A stretch of 64,000 bases of DNA, taken from contig CM038466.1 of the NCBI GenBank assembly GCA_021464415.1, forward strand, positions 34,998,833 through 35,062,832, in the 5' to 3' direction. This stretch comes from Lonicera japonica (taxonomy: Eukaryota; Streptophyta; Magnoliopsida; Dipsacales; Caprifoliaceae). The notes under the pieces are model-generated. The model was not told the origin of the DNA. It saw only the letters and a list, made by a program, of their open reading frames with translations, and did no database searches. The stretch's first letter is position 1. Every line of letters starts with the position of its first letter. The position numbers were made by a program, and so were the translations under genes. Positions 12,171-23,326 of the stretch are shown here, one piece after another.

Positions 12171-13694
12171 TGTGAGAATCCGCAAATGCGACCCCCCCGG
12201 GTCTCGTCCCCGTTCGGCTGGGCGTCTGAAACGTCGGAACGGATCCCGTCGTTCTATTTGCTGGAGTGTCTTTCTCGATTCATATCGGGTTCCCCTATGT
12301 TCTATTTCTAGATGCAAGGGGGTTCATTCAGAGTCGCCAGTACGTTTTACGAGAAAACGGACAAAATGGGTTGTGTAAAAGAAAAGGCTATAGACAAGCC
12401 TTTCTTTACACGTTTGTCTGCGAAACCAGGATTATATGGGGCTTGGAAACTATATTACGGTATGGGAAGGTGTTAAGCATCCATTCCGCCCTTTTGGTCT
12501 TTAGTGGTCTTATATGTTTATTCTATGTTGAAAAACTTGGATGCTTTTACCGACAGTCTACTACTTTCTAAGTGAAAACCCTAATTTTAAGAAAGAACGA
12601 AAAAAGGGATGGAAACCTTTGTGTTCCAAGATCCGATATTTTGTTTTGAGGAATGTAAATACAAGTGACAAGAGTTGTTTTCTTTAAAAATGGAGTTTCC
12701 CGTATTATTTCTCGGATAATGACGGTTTTCTCGAGTTTTGACTATTTTAAAAGTTCGGATTTCGTAGTGGAACTAATTCAATGTGGAATTGGAACTCTGG
12801 AGGGGAGTTCTACCGGATGTATCACAATCTATGAAACAGATAGGATATACCGGGTTTTTAATTCCTAAGTAAGTTTCATCGGTCCGGGTTTTGAAGGTAG
12901 GGTTTTATCTGAACGATAATGTACTTGCTCTTCTGGTTTTAAAAATGGTTTTATCAGGGTCTTTTGTTTTGAAAACGGTAGACTATTTGTAACTTGGCAA
13001 TAAGTTTATTCAAATAAAATGTGGACAAAACAACAGAAATAAAACAAGTACACAAATATTTAATGTTTAAATACTAGAAGAGACTTTCTTTACCTTCCCG
13101 ACGAGAATAATAATAGGAAAGAAAATCTGATCCGGCGGAGAGATTTTCGGCGATAATGATCTTCTCTTTCTTCAGATATTTCCGAGAATTCGATTCCAGA
13201 GACGGGACACGTCGAGTGTCGGGAATAGATCCGATAATTCTTCAGAAATAAGACGATGATAGAGGATGCTTGATAAAAGACTAGAAAATCAGATTTAAAA
13301 CCTGGAATCCTTCAATCCCTTCCGTACCCCCTAAACCCTTGGGGGTGTTGGCCTATTTATACTGCTCGGGGAAGATTGTCGCGCGACATTGTGTCCAATG
13401 TCGCGCGACAAACGGCTGAAGTGATGTTTCTGACAGACTGATGTGTCAGAGAGTGGATGGTCTGGTGCAGAAGGGGATTGTCGCGCGACATAGTGAGATT
13501 GTCGCGCGACTTATCAGTGATTGTCGCGCGACAATGTGATATGTCGTGCGACAATCTCTCTAAAAAAAGGTTTGTTGGCCAACAAACCCCTTCGGGGTAG
13601 TTTAGGGTGCTCGGGTGGGTTCCCGAGCCTAAAAACAATAGTTCTCGAAGGTCGTTAGGGTTCTTGCGGGGGGTCACGGATCGGGGTGTCTACA
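12171..13694 (-). repeat. Element B left LTR (3' LTR)
   Basis: 1524 bp, TGTGAGAATCC...GGTGTCTACA on the plus strand. It contains a minus-strand TATA box at 13352-13362 and six TGTCGCGCGACA-type palindromes at 13377-13553. Short open frames inside are not genes. Confidence 0.93.
13352..13553 (-). promoter_or_regulatory. LTR B promoter: TATA box plus six palindromes
   Basis: On the minus strand GTATAAATAGG (13352-13362) is preceded upstream by palindromes at 13377-13388, 13399-13410, 13479-13490, 13500-13510 (half changed), 13522-13533 and 13542-13553 (TGTCGTGCGACA). The consensus is TGTCGCGCGACA, often flanked by T and A. The same motif stands upstream of the TATA boxes of both antisense genes of this element. 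The partner LTR has the equivalent cluster at 50408-50620. Confidence 0.8.
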
Positions 13695-13708
13695 GACCCT
13701 CTCGACTC
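13695..13708 (-). other. Polypurine tract of element B
   Basis: The minus strand reads GTCGAGAGGGTC directly before TGTAGACACC of the 3' LTR. Element A has GACGAGAGGGTC at the same place, so the tract is conserved. Confidence 0.8.
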
Positions 13709-13899
13709 AAGCTCCTTGCTTTGCAAGGAATTGAGGCGACTGGAAGAGACTATGATCCATGGCTCCCGCATGAACTCTAAAGGAGTGTGTGCATGCAGAA
13801 AGTGTTCGTGAGTGCCTCCGGAGAGGGCTTGTGTTTGGGTCTTGCCTCCGGAGAGGGCTTTTGTTACCTCATTGCCTCTTTCGAGGGCTTTCATTTGTT

Positions 13900-14650
13900 C
13901 CACTCGCCTCAGAGGGGAGGACTACCATCGCGCCTCAGGTGGGAGGACTACCATTGATTCTTTTTGCGCCTCAGGTGGGAGGACTACCATTGATTCTTTT
14001 TGCGCCTCAGGTGGGAGGACTACCATTGCTCCACTGTGCCTCTCTGGGAGGGCTATGCCTCAGGTGGGAGGACTACCGTTGCTACACTGTGCCTCTCCGG
14101 GAGGGCTTTTGATCTTCTCGCCTCAGGTGCGAGGACTACCATTGCGCCTCAGAGGGGAGGACTACCGTTGCTACACTGTGCCTCTCTGGGAGGGCTTTTG
14201 ATCTTCTTGCCTCAGGTGGGAGGACTACCATTGCACCTCAGAGGGGAGGACTACCGTTGCTACACTGTGCCTCTCTGGGAGGGCTTTTGATCTTCTTGCC
14301 TCAGGTGGGAGGACTACCATTGCGCCTCAGAGGAGAGGACTACCGTTGCTACACTGTGCCTCTCTGGGAGGGCTTTTGATCTTCTTGCCTCAGGTGGGAG
14401 GACTACCATTGCGCCTCAGAGGGGAGGACTACCGTTGCTACACTGTGCCTCTCTGGGAGGGCTTTTGATCTTCTTGCCTCAGGTGGGAGGACTACCATTG
14501 CGCCTCAGAGGGGAGGACTATCGTTGCTACACTGTGCCTCTATGGGAGGGCTTTTGATCTTCTTGCCTCAGGTGGGAGGACTACCATTGCGCCTCAGAGG
14601 GGAGGACTACCATTGCTACACTGTGCCTCTCTGGGAGGGCTTTTTGTGAG
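13900..14650. repeat. 89-bp tandem array in the 3' non-coding region of element B
   Basis: About six regular copies, plus irregular ones at the left, of an 89-bp unit built from GCCTCAGGTGGGAGGACTAC and GCCTCTCTGGGAGGGCTTTT phrases. The unit length is not a multiple of three and frames shift between copies, so the overlapping open frames are by-products. It lies between the antisense PMD gene and the 3' LTR. Variable tandem arrays at this place are known from Tat-lineage elements. Confidence 0.9.
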
Positions 14651-15530
14651 AAATTTTGCCTCAGGCGAGGGCTTTGTGTTTGGTGATTTGCCTCCTGGAG
14701 AGGGCTTGTGTTGTAATTTGGTGTTTTTTTATTGTTTCTCTTAGACTGCTAGAGTGAGAGAGAGAAGTTTTGTGAAGGTAAAAAGAGCTCCTCGGGGTCT
14801 AATCTGGATGTCCGCTTCCCTGTATCTTTCTGAGCTTTGTTTCTCATGTTCTCCTTGAGTGAAGATGCTTCTCTCAGAGGCAGTTCTCGGATTTCTCTTG
14901 CTCTCTGCAGAGTGATGGTCCGAGGTTTTTTCCAAACCATCTCTTCTGTATCGTGCTGAAAAGAAAATTTGTTTAAAAATCCAATCTCTGATCTCTGTTC
15001 TTTTCTTAGTTTTCTCTTTTGGTGGGCCCACATCGTATTCTGTTTTTCGATGTCCTTATTTCTCCCTCTTTTGGGAAAGACTTTTCCTGGCCTTCTCTGT
15101 TTTTGACCAGGAGTCTTTTATCCCCTCGTTGTGATCAGGAGCCTTACTCACCCAAAACGAAGCCCTGAGCCGGATTTGGCTTAGCTGTCACTTTTGGTGT
15201 GGCTCTCCCTGTCACTCTGCATTTCTGTTTCTCTCGCTCACTTTTGGGCGCTCACGCGGGTTCTTTCACTTTTCTACTCTTTCAATTTTTTCTATTCCCG
15301 TCTTAACTTGTTTTTTCTCATGGTCTCGGTCTTTTCTGGTAGATCAGAGACTACTTTAACCGTTTGTATTTCATCCTCGCATTTTTTCGAAAGATGATTT
15401 GGAAATTTTCCTCGAACTTTCATCCCAGGTGTGGGGTTTTTAGCTTTTTCCCGGAAACTGCTTCTCGGAAGTCCTCCTGCAAGAGATAAAAAATGAGACG
15501 AAGGTTAAAAAATCATGGGATGGGAGGGTT
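14651..15530 (+). other. Upstream region of the PMD gene of element B
   Basis: No gene is supported. About 15180-15480 contains TCACTTTTGGTGTGGCTCTC and TTTCTGTTTCTCTCGCTCAC. These recur, diverged, upstream of the PMD gene in element A (about 37790-37950, other strand) and upstream of the relic near 60.7-60.88 kb. This marks a conserved distal promoter or leader region. Confidence 0.6.
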
Positions 15531-15614
15531 TGTCGCGCGACATTTCGGTGTCTAGCTCTTTGTCGCGCGACAATGTGGTCATTTGTCGCGCGACAAACTG
15601 CCCCACTATATAAG
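15531..15614 (+). promoter_or_regulatory. PMD-B promoter: three palindromes and TATA box
   Basis: TGTCGCGCGACA occurs at 15531-15542, 15561-15572 and 15584-15595. CTATATAAG follows at 15606-15614, and the coding ATG lies about 160 bp further down after a CT-rich leader. The palindromes match those in the LTR and in the DUF7745-like promoter of the same element. Confidence 0.82.
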
Positions 15615-15770
15615 CCTCCTGCTGAGCTCATTCCACCTCATTCTCTCCTTTCTCTTTCTCTCTCTAGCTCTCTTTCTCTCTCTTCTTCTCCTCTCCCAAG
15701 CGCGGAAGCCCTGCCGCTTTTCCGATTTTTACGACTTTTTCGACTTTCTCATCACTTTCCTCATACTCAG

Positions 15771-18700
15771 ATGGATCCTGCACAGCCGGATCGATTAGAG
15801 GGTGACCAGGAGGAGGTCACCTTTACTGACGCTCAGGGCGTTCTCCAGCTGCAGTCCTCATCACGATGATTGGGAGGACCTGGATTGGTATGATGACGAT
15901 GGGGTGGACCGCGGTCGGGCGGTGGTCTACCGAGACGTGACCCGGGCTGCTACAGTCCCAGACGTTCCGTGGCTCTTGATGGAGCCTGCTTCGCACGAGA
16001 TTCGCCGACGATCTCTGGTATGTCTTCTTTTTGGTGTATTTATCTATTATTCTATTTCTGTCGTTTCCTGTATGTATTTTAAACGATGTTAGTATGCATG
16101 CCTGTCTAGAAATAACATCCGATTTTAGTAAGTACATACTTTTTACTTGTGATACCCTTTAGTTTTTGGAAAATTTCATAGTTTACCCCTATAACTCTCA
16201 TAATTACACCAAAGTACCCTTAGGTTTGGAAAATTACATAATTTACCCTTATAGCCCTATATCTCTCATAATTACACCAAAGTACCCTCAGTTTTGGAAA
16301 ATTACATAATTTACCCCTATAGCCCTATAACTCTCATAATTACACCAAAGTACCCTCAGTTTTGGAAAATTACATAATTTTACCCTTATAACCCTATATC
16401 TCTCATAATTACACCAAAATACCCTCAGGTTTGGAAAATTACATAATTTTACCCCTATAGCCCTATAACTCTCATAATTACACCAAAATACCCTCAGGTT
16501 TGGAAAATTACATAATTTACCCCTATAGCCCTTATAACTCTCATAATTACACCAAAGTACCCTCAGGTTTGGGAAATTACATATTTTACCTCTATAGCCC
16601 TATAACTCTCATAATTACACCAAAGTACCCTCAGGTTTGGAAAATTACATAATTTACCCCTATAGCCCTATAACTCTCATAATTACACCAAAGTACCCTC
16701 AGGTTTGGAAAATTACATAATTTTACCCTTATAACCCTATATCTCTCATAATTACACCAAAATACCCTCAGGTTTGGAAAATTACATAATTTTACCCCTA
16801 TAGCCCTATAACTCTCATAATTACACCAAAATACCCTCAGGTTTGGAAAATTACATAATTTACCCCTATAGCCCTTATAACTCTCATAATTACACCAAAG
16901 TACCCTCAGGTTTGGGAAATTACATATTTTACCCCTATAGCCCTATAACTCTCATAATTACACCAAAGTACCCTCAGGTTTGGGAACTTACATAATTTAT
17001 CCCTATAGCCCTATAACTCTCATAATTACACCAAAGTACCCTCCTAATCCTGTATTCATTCTTTTTTGTCCGTAGTGGGTTGGCCGTGGTTGGGGTTCTC
17101 CCAACACTATTTCCTTAGAGTGGCGACAGGCCCCGGCCCCTGTCCAGGAGTTTCTTCTTGCGACTCCTTTTGGTCCCCTTTTTGATGCCCTTCCGGAGTG
17201 AGTATCTAGGGCAGCTGTGTTGGTGTCAGCCTTGGCCTGCCATTGGTGGGACACTACCCATACTTTCCACTGGAGCTGGGGGGAGATGACGATGACCCCC
17301 CTCGATCTGTTTGCTCTGACCGGGATTCCTTCAGGGGGGGTCCCTGTACAGATTGATGTCCCTTTGCGCCTTACAGCAGAGGGCATTGTTGGCGCGTTAG
17401 GATGGTTTCCGGAGCGGCGGAGTTTCGGTGATACGATCTCCCGGGCGGTTCTGATTACACGCCTGGCCACAGAGAGGGCTCGATTGGTTGCTTCAGGAGT
17501 TCCGATGACCCATCAGGAGGCACGTCAGTATGCTCGGGTTCTCCTACTACTGTCGCTCCATGATCTTTTTGAGGCTCGTGGGGGGGACACGGCCCATCTC
17601 TGGTGGATGCCCTATCTCCGGGATTTCAGCATCATGTTCGACTATGATTGGGGCGGTTTCATTCTTGCCGTCCTCTATGATGCTATGGATCAGGTTTCTC
17701 GCCACTTAGCCCTGAACCTTAAGGGCTTTTCTCTGCTGTGGGAGGTACATACTTTAGTCCTTTAGTCTTTGCTTCAGTCCTTTATATATTACCTGTTGGT
17801 TATTTGCTGATATTCTTTATATTTTTTCTTCAGAGTTGGTTCGTTGCTTATACTCGCTTGGGCCGCGCCCAGGTGGATCTCCTCGTTGAGAACGAGGACC
17901 AGTTTCCCTTTCTCCGCCGATTCATCGCGGGGAACTACAGGGCTCCCTATGTATACCGGACTCGGGAGACCGGAGCTGCTGCTGCTGTCCATGACCTGCA
18001 AGAGGAGCAGGTAAAATATTTTAGTATTCTTGCTTTTCGATAGTCGGATAAAAAATATATATATAAATTACTGAAAATAAAATCCTGCTCTTTTTTCAGA
18101 TTGAGTGGGCCCCTTGGGGTGATCTGGGTCTCCATTTCGGGTATGGCCGTGCTCTGACCGCCTCGAGGACCAGGCGGCTTATCCGGGATGAGTACGGTCT
18201 TCACTTCTATCTGGGCGAGAGGGTCATTCGCCAGCACACACCGGCGCAGTGGCCTCGAGTTTCGTTATTTCCACCGATTCTGATGAGGTGGACGAGCGAG
18301 ATTGGTCCAGTGACGGTGCAGGCTTTGGTGGACGGACTTGGTTTTCAGACGTTCACCGAGGCGGGAGACTATGCAGCTTTTGCTGCCCGTTATCTGATGA
18401 GGGAGCCGAAGGGGACTCGGGGACGGGTCTTCTATGAGAGATACCGAGCATTGGGAGGGGATCCTCATTATATACGGGGACAGTTCCATTTGGCTAGGGC
18501 GGTTCCGGGTCATCTTCCCCCTGTCCCCGATCAGAGGGACAACATTCCGGATTCCGAGGACGAGGACCCTGAGGGAGAGAGGGACGTTCCTGCTGCGGCC
18601 GAGGGTGGTGATCGGCCAGAGGGTGAGGGAGGTGATGCGACAGCGGTTCCGGGGCCGTCACCTCAGACGACACCTAAGGGGGAGCAGCGTGCTGAGGGTT

Positions 18701-19663
18701 TCGAGTTTCCTACCGGCCCTTCTGTGTCTCCGGGGGTCCTTTTTGCTGCTGCTGAGGCTGCTGAGGGGAGAGCGGGATTGTCGGAGAGGTCCTGGGAGCC
18801 TGCGGACCTTAGGGCAGATTACGAGCAGTTCGGGCGGACTCCTCCTGCTGCGGTGGCTACTCCTTCTAGTGGGGTTCCTCCTTTGAGGGCGACGGCTATG
18901 GTGGATCCCCCGGGGGTCCGTACTTACGCTATGTTGACTCCTCTTCCGACCACCGCTATGGGGCCTCCAGCCCGTTCTCCAGGTTTCGAGGGTTCTTCAT
19001 CTCGGCCTCCCTTGTTCCCGATCCGTGAGGAGGGCGGGTCCACTTCTGCTGGTGTTCCGGCGGGGTCGTCTATTCCGTGGGTAGATCTACCCCCACTCCC
19101 CAAGGACATCTCTTACGTTGACGCTGGATTACGTCGATATCCTGTCCCGGAGTACCCTCTCCCTGAGGATACTTTTGACTATCTGGGTGGTCGCCCTGAT
19201 GACAAGGTACTTTTTTCAACTTCTTTTGATACCTTTACATCTATATCTATCTACTTTGACTGTACTGATTCTTTTATCTTATGTCTTTTTACAGCGGGTG
19301 AGTGTTCGGGTGGCAGATCTACGGGCTTGGCACGCCTAGTACCTCTACAGCTGGAACCTGCTCCAGTATGTCGGTCGAGACCCTCCAGCCTACATGCGTG
19401 ATTATCAGAGGGCTATCGACGTCTCCTTACGGCCGGACGACCCCCTTGCTTCCTCTCATGCCCGGACGGATTCTCGGAGGAGCAGTAGTCGGACTTCCAG
19501 GCGTTCTCGATCGTCGGTGATCCGTCCTACGGCACCGGTCCAGTCCACGGGGCCTTCTCAGGCGGCAGTTCCTCCTGTTCCTGGCGTCCCAGTTGTTGAT
19601 CTTACTCCCGAGGAGGGCTCGGGTGATAGTGGGAGCTTGTCAAAACGCGCCCGAGTAGATTAG
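15771..19663 (+). pseudogene. Plant mobile domain (PMD) gene of element B, five exons, broken
   Basis: PMD proteins resemble a transposon-derived domain also present in Arabidopsis MAIN/MAIL1; their biochemical role is unsettled. Inferred exons with GT-AG junctions are 15771-16017, 17076-17744, 17834-18010, 18100-19206 and 19295-19663. Exon 2 carries the PMD signature (HWWDTTHTFHWSWGEMTMTP, then ARGGDTAHLWWMPYLRDF). Exon 4 encodes the LGERVIRQHTP and RYLMREPKGTRGRVFYERY blocks, followed by a Pro/Gly/Ser-rich tail. Exon 5 ends SKRARVD, a possible nuclear signal. Disabling changes against the copy in element A are a frameshift near 15855, a TGA at 17198-17200 and a TAG near 19337. Intron 1 is filled by a minisatellite. 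The gene is antisense to pol of its element. Confidence 0.8.
16150..17045. repeat. ~68-bp minisatellite with higher-order structure in PMD-B intron 1
   Basis: About 13 copies of a 68-70 bp unit contain CTCATAATTACACCAAAGTA and CCCTCAGGTTTGG. A block of about five units with matching variants repeats at an offset of about 342 bp (for example ACCCTTATAACCCTATATC near 16383 and again near 16725). This shows block-wise duplication. No such array is in intron 1 of the PMD gene of element A. Confidence 0.88.
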
Positions 19664-19989
19664 TTTTCCCTTTCTGCACTTAGTGTTAGTTTTTGGACAG
19701 ATATATACCTATTTAGACAGATATGGACAGATAGTCTTAAAAACTGTTCATTTATTGGATTTTATAAAACATCTTTATCTGTGTTTGATTATACTTTTAT
19801 TTTTTGTCTGTGAAAAGATATACATATATAAGAGTCGGTGATTTTTTAGAAGCCATACCTTGTAGCGTAGTGATACTTTTCCTGTAAAAAGAACAAAATG
19901 AGAATAAAAAAGCATCCAAAAATGATTCCTTTGGCAAAAATGACTGTTGTGTGTAACGGAAACAAAAATAGGGTGTCCCCAAATGGGTT
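19664..19989 (+). other. Spacer between PMD-B and the DUF7745-like gene
   Basis: About 330 bp of AT-rich DNA with no gene. It presumably contains the PMD 3' end and the distal promoter of the next gene. Short minus-strand frames here are by-products. Confidence 0.5.
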
Positions 19990-20068
19990 TGTCGCGCGAC
20001 AATCCCTCCTAGACATGGGTTTGTCGCGCGACAAACAGGCACAGGTCCCTCTTTTTTTGCTATAAATA
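19990..20068 (+). promoter_or_regulatory. DUF7745-like gene B promoter: two palindromes and TATA box
   Basis: TGTCGCGCGACA lies at 19990-20001 and 20022-20033, both extended to TTTGTCGCGCGACAA. TATAAATA follows at 20061-20068, with the ATG at 20107. The arrangement repeats that of the PMD-B and LTR-B promoters. Confidence 0.82.
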
Positions 20069-20106
20069 CACCCTTCTTCCTTTCTTCATCCCCACACCTT
20101 CCAAGA

Positions 20107-20962
20107 ATGTCCTCTTATCGCACAAAATCTGATTTTTCTTATGTCGATGCTCGAGATGCTTTGATATCTTCTGAAAACGGTCTGAACTTCGGTGCTTTTA
20201 GTCCTTTAGCGGGCTGGTGCCATCGTCCCATCGATTTTTTCTTTTTGTTAGGTGCCTTGTATTTCTAGAGTCCTGCGGACCATCTCTTCCGCTTTGGACT
20301 AGATGAGCTCTGCCCGACTTATGAGGAGTTTTCCTGGCTGTTACGTTCTGACGTTGGTCTCCCCATGGCAGTTCTTATAGAAGAAATCGGTCCCCGCGAT
20401 ATGCTAATTGCTCTGTTAGCTATTCCCCAGGAGGCCTGTGATGGGTTTATTGCCGACGGCCTCCTTGACCTCCATAAAATGGTGAGGTTCTTTCATCGTT
20501 ATGAAGATAGGGCCTCTTACGGCGTGGGGCGTACTGCTGCGGCCCTGATCTGCCTTGTTTCTGATATGTTACTGGTGACGGGCTCTTCCCGTGTTGATCC
20601 GACTATTCTGAGTCTGATTTACCAGGCTAGAAATTGGGAGTCTATAGTGCCGATCGTTCTTGCAGAGACTTTGAATGGTCTTGATAAGGTTCAACGGGGG
20701 GCTTCACCTTTCTTCAGGGGGAGTTCGCATTTACTGTACATGTGGCTGCTGGAGCGCTTCCGATCGGTGGGTTTCAACGGGGTTCGGCTTGATAATCCAA
20801 CACATTTCTTCCGTCGTCCCCTCTTTGGGGCTTTGACCATGTCTTCCTCTGATTGGACGGTGTGGTTTTCGGAGAACTTTCGGGCTATTCGGTGGAACAT
20901 TCCTTGGTGGAAGCTGAGGGAGATGGTGCTTAGTACCGGCGGTCAAAACTACATTCAGCTTC
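20107..20962 (+). pseudogene. DUF7745-like gene of element B, first part, interrupted by element A
   Basis: The single-exon frame starts MSSYRTKSDFSYVD and continues through FGLDELCPTYEEF, VLAETLNGLDKVQ and FRGSSHLLYMWLLERF. These blocks fit the plant DUF7745 family (family name from memory); function is unknown. A TAG at 20266-20268 stands where the intact homologue in element A has Trp (EFWDAEDH). Coding is cut at GGQNYIQ by insertion of element A, which duplicated GCTTC (20958-20962 and 40937-40941). It resumes at 40942. The gene is antisense to pol of element B and lies downstream of its PMD gene. Confidence 0.8.
20958..20962. repeat. Left TSD of element A (GCTTC)
   Basis: GCTTC precedes the LTR of element A here and follows its other LTR at 40937-40941. 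Joining across it restores reading-frame continuity of the interrupted gene. Confidence 0.92.
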
Positions 20963-22180
20963 TGTGAACACCCCAATCCATGACTCTCGTGTGAACACTG
21001 GTTTTCTTAAAACAAGCATCTTGCGTTTTTGTGTTGAGTTATCATGCATATAGAAGACCAATAGGAAAGACTCCATTTTCGGCCGCGTTGGGAGTCTGAT
21101 ATAACCTTGGTTGCCCCCCTTGTCGCAGCCCCCTGTCGCAGCCCCCAGCCGCACGACCCAGCCGCACGCCCCAACCGCACGACCCAGCCGCACGCCCCAA
21201 CCGCACGACCTAACCGCACGCCCTGCGGCTACCCCCTGTCGCACGCCCCAGCCGCACGCCCTGCGGCTACCCCCTGCGGTTGGCCTCTTTTGGAGCGTTT
21301 TTGGCGAGATTTTTGCTATAAATAGGACCCTTGGGCTCTCATTTGGAGACATCAACACTGAATAGTGTTTTTAGTGAGTAGAAACTCTGTCAAAATCTTT
21401 AGAGAGTCATTTTAGAGAAATTCTGAGAGAGAATTTCTAGAGAGAGAAAGTTTTAGAGAGAGAAAATCTAGAGAGAGAAAGTTTTAGAGAGAGAGAGAAG
21501 AAAGCAAGCAAGGCAACAAGGCAAGGCTCTTATTTCTTCTTCAAGCGCATCAGGTACGTCCTTCTACCAAATCCTTAATTTCAGTACCGCATTTAATTTC
21601 ACTTTTAATACAGTAAATTAGATAACTTGCAAAGAAGTTCATTGCTTTCAAAACAAGTTCTTTCTAAGTTTTACAAAAAATTTAAAACCTGTTTTGACAC
21701 GTTTTCAAAACAAACCAAAAATACAAAAATAGTTTCCAAAAGAAAGGAACTACGAGACTCTGATTTCATTCTACGAATGAATACGTAGGCGCTCGCAAAG
21801 CTCGAGTCTGATTTCAAAAATATTGTTTTAAACTAAATTTATCCGGAAAGGATTATTCTGAAAACAATTCGAACTGCTTGCAAGATATCTAAAATAGGAA
21901 TTAGATGCATGATCCATTAAGAGACCGAAAGGGCGAATTGGGTGCCTAACACCTTCCCAATTCGTAACGCAGTTCCCGAACCCTAGCAAAATCAATTTTC
22001 AAAATAAATCTCTGGTTTCAAACGTATGCAAGGTAATTCATTTCCGAATTGTCCTTCGTACGATCTTTTGTTTGTTTTCTGGTAAAACAAACTGGCGACT
22101 CTACAAAACACGTTTTTTTTAAAGAAAACCGAGAACGAGGACTCTTTCTTTCTCTCGGGTCGCGGGTCCAGATTCTCACA
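20963..22180 (+). repeat. Element A left LTR (5' LTR)
   Basis: 1218 bp with TG...CA ends. A CCGCACG-rich array (about 21147-21280) precedes a TATA box at 21317-21325. The R/U5 part contains GAGAGA-rich sequence and ends CGGGTCCAGATTCTCACA. The proline-rich frames through the array are by-products of the repeat. Confidence 0.94.
21147..21325 (+). promoter_or_regulatory. LTR A promoter: CCGCACG array plus TATA box
   Basis: Repeated half-sites of the form (A/C)(A/G)CCGCACG(A/C)CC fill the stretch, with inverted pairs such as AGCCGCACGCCCTGCGGCT. TATAAATAG follows at 21317-21325. Full palindromes of the same core (RRCCGYACGGYY) occur upstream of both antisense genes of this element. The right LTR has the same arrangement with a TATA box at 40073-40080. 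Confidence 0.75.
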
Positions 22181-22181
22181 G

Positions 22182-22200
22182 TGGCGACTCTGCTGGGGAC
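22182..22200 (+). other. Primer binding site of element A
   Basis: TGGCGACTCTGCTGGGGAC begins one base after the 5' LTR. It fits the 3' end of a tRNA-Arg, as I recall it for Tat/Ogre elements. Element B has the variant TGGAGACTATGCTGGGGAC. Confidence 0.8.
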
Positions 22201-23326
22201 TGTCGAGAACTAAGCTCTATTATAATGGATCATATATTTAATTCGTGTTATTTATTAGATATAAGTCTTGTAAGCCTTAGTCCTAGGATACCATAGAAGC
22301 GATCTAGGTGGATACCCTGATGCCTTTATTTGCTAATTATGTGAGGAAAATCTTTTTCATAATTAAAATTCTGTAAAATACTGCAACAAACCATGAAGCA
22401 TTGATCAATAATGAATCGCCAGATTGTTATTTCGCACGCACTCACGTCCTATCATGCATTTTCGCGAGTGTGAATTTACCCTATTAACCTCGGGACCAGA
22501 GTCGTGACTAGGCCGTGGACTTGCGGGTCTACACTAGCCAAAAGCGCCTGGGACCACTCTCCTTGGCCAAGTACTTACCGAGGTATATCGAGTGACGAGA
22601 ACACTCACGTACCCGGGATGTATATCAAAAGGTCCTTACACGTACCTATGCTCTTGAGGTATATAGTAAGACCTGCCAAATAGGAGGGAGCCTTAAACCT
22701 TACTCTCTTCAGCCACGCTTTCATATAGGGGAGTCAGCCTAGAACACAAAGATTTTAGTGTCGTTTTAATGATCGACAGTCGTGAGAATCTAAAACCAGC
22801 TAAGGCCCTGCCATTTATACTATGATGGTTTCGACAGGTACGGCCGGAGGCTGTCCGACCTTCACCGTAAAAAATTCACGAGGACTGAATCCTCGTAATT
22901 TTCCTGATGCTGATTCCATGAATAAAGCAACTCATGAAGAAAGAACCTCCCGTGATTTTCAAATGATTTTTCTAAAAAGCTCTCTTTTGAAATCGTTTTT
23001 CAAAACTATAGATGATCAGGGAACCCATGGAATTCTTTTCCTACCCTGTCTCTATACGGGACTCTCAAGTTGTTGCCGTCGGTCTGTTTTTGATCTCACA
23101 TAAAGAAAATCTTTTGTGTGTGTTTTTTTTTTTTTTGTTTTTTTTGTCCCGATCGATGTATTTCTAGATAGAGTCCGGCAAGTTCTAATTGATATATTGT
23201 TGTTTTCCGGGGGAATGTGCGCTATCGAATTTGTCCTTTTTTCCGAATCAGACATTCACACTGGCCTCTGCGTGGGCCGGAAGAGATAGCACCGGTAGAC
23301 TCATCAGACCAGACTCAGTTGACAAT
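22201..23326 (+). other. 5' leader of element A
   Basis: About 1.1 kb between PBS and gag. Parts around 22500-22720 (CTTGGCCAAGTACTTACCGAGG and the following lines) are conserved in the leader of element B (about 48720-48960, other strand). This suggests a packaging or translation function. A poly-T tract is at about 23107-23145. No separate gene is supported. Confidence 0.6.

Noticed and set aside
13377..13553. Regular palindromic repeats resembling a CRISPR-like array
   Set aside because: The context is a plant LTR promoter, spacers vary from 10 to about 70 bp and are not unique-spacer-like, and the same motif occurs singly in other promoters.
13789..14290. Overlapping plus-strand open frames with repeated Gly/Leu/Pro phrases
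   Set aside because: They are translations of the 89-bp tandem array, whose unit is not a multiple of three; frames shift from copy to copy and there is no homologue in element A.
17003..17470. 155-aa minus-strand frame
   Set aside because: It is the reverse-strand shadow of PMD-B exon 2 and the intron minisatellite.
18434..18886. Arg/Leu-rich plus-strand frame
   Set aside because: It is an alternative frame across PMD-B exon 4; the conserved RYLMREPKGTRGRVFYERY block is in the other frame.
21107..21365. Proline/arginine-rich frames in the LTR of element A (and again near 39.85-40.12 kb)
   Set aside because: They are by-products of the CCGCACG array and lie across the promoter of the LTR.
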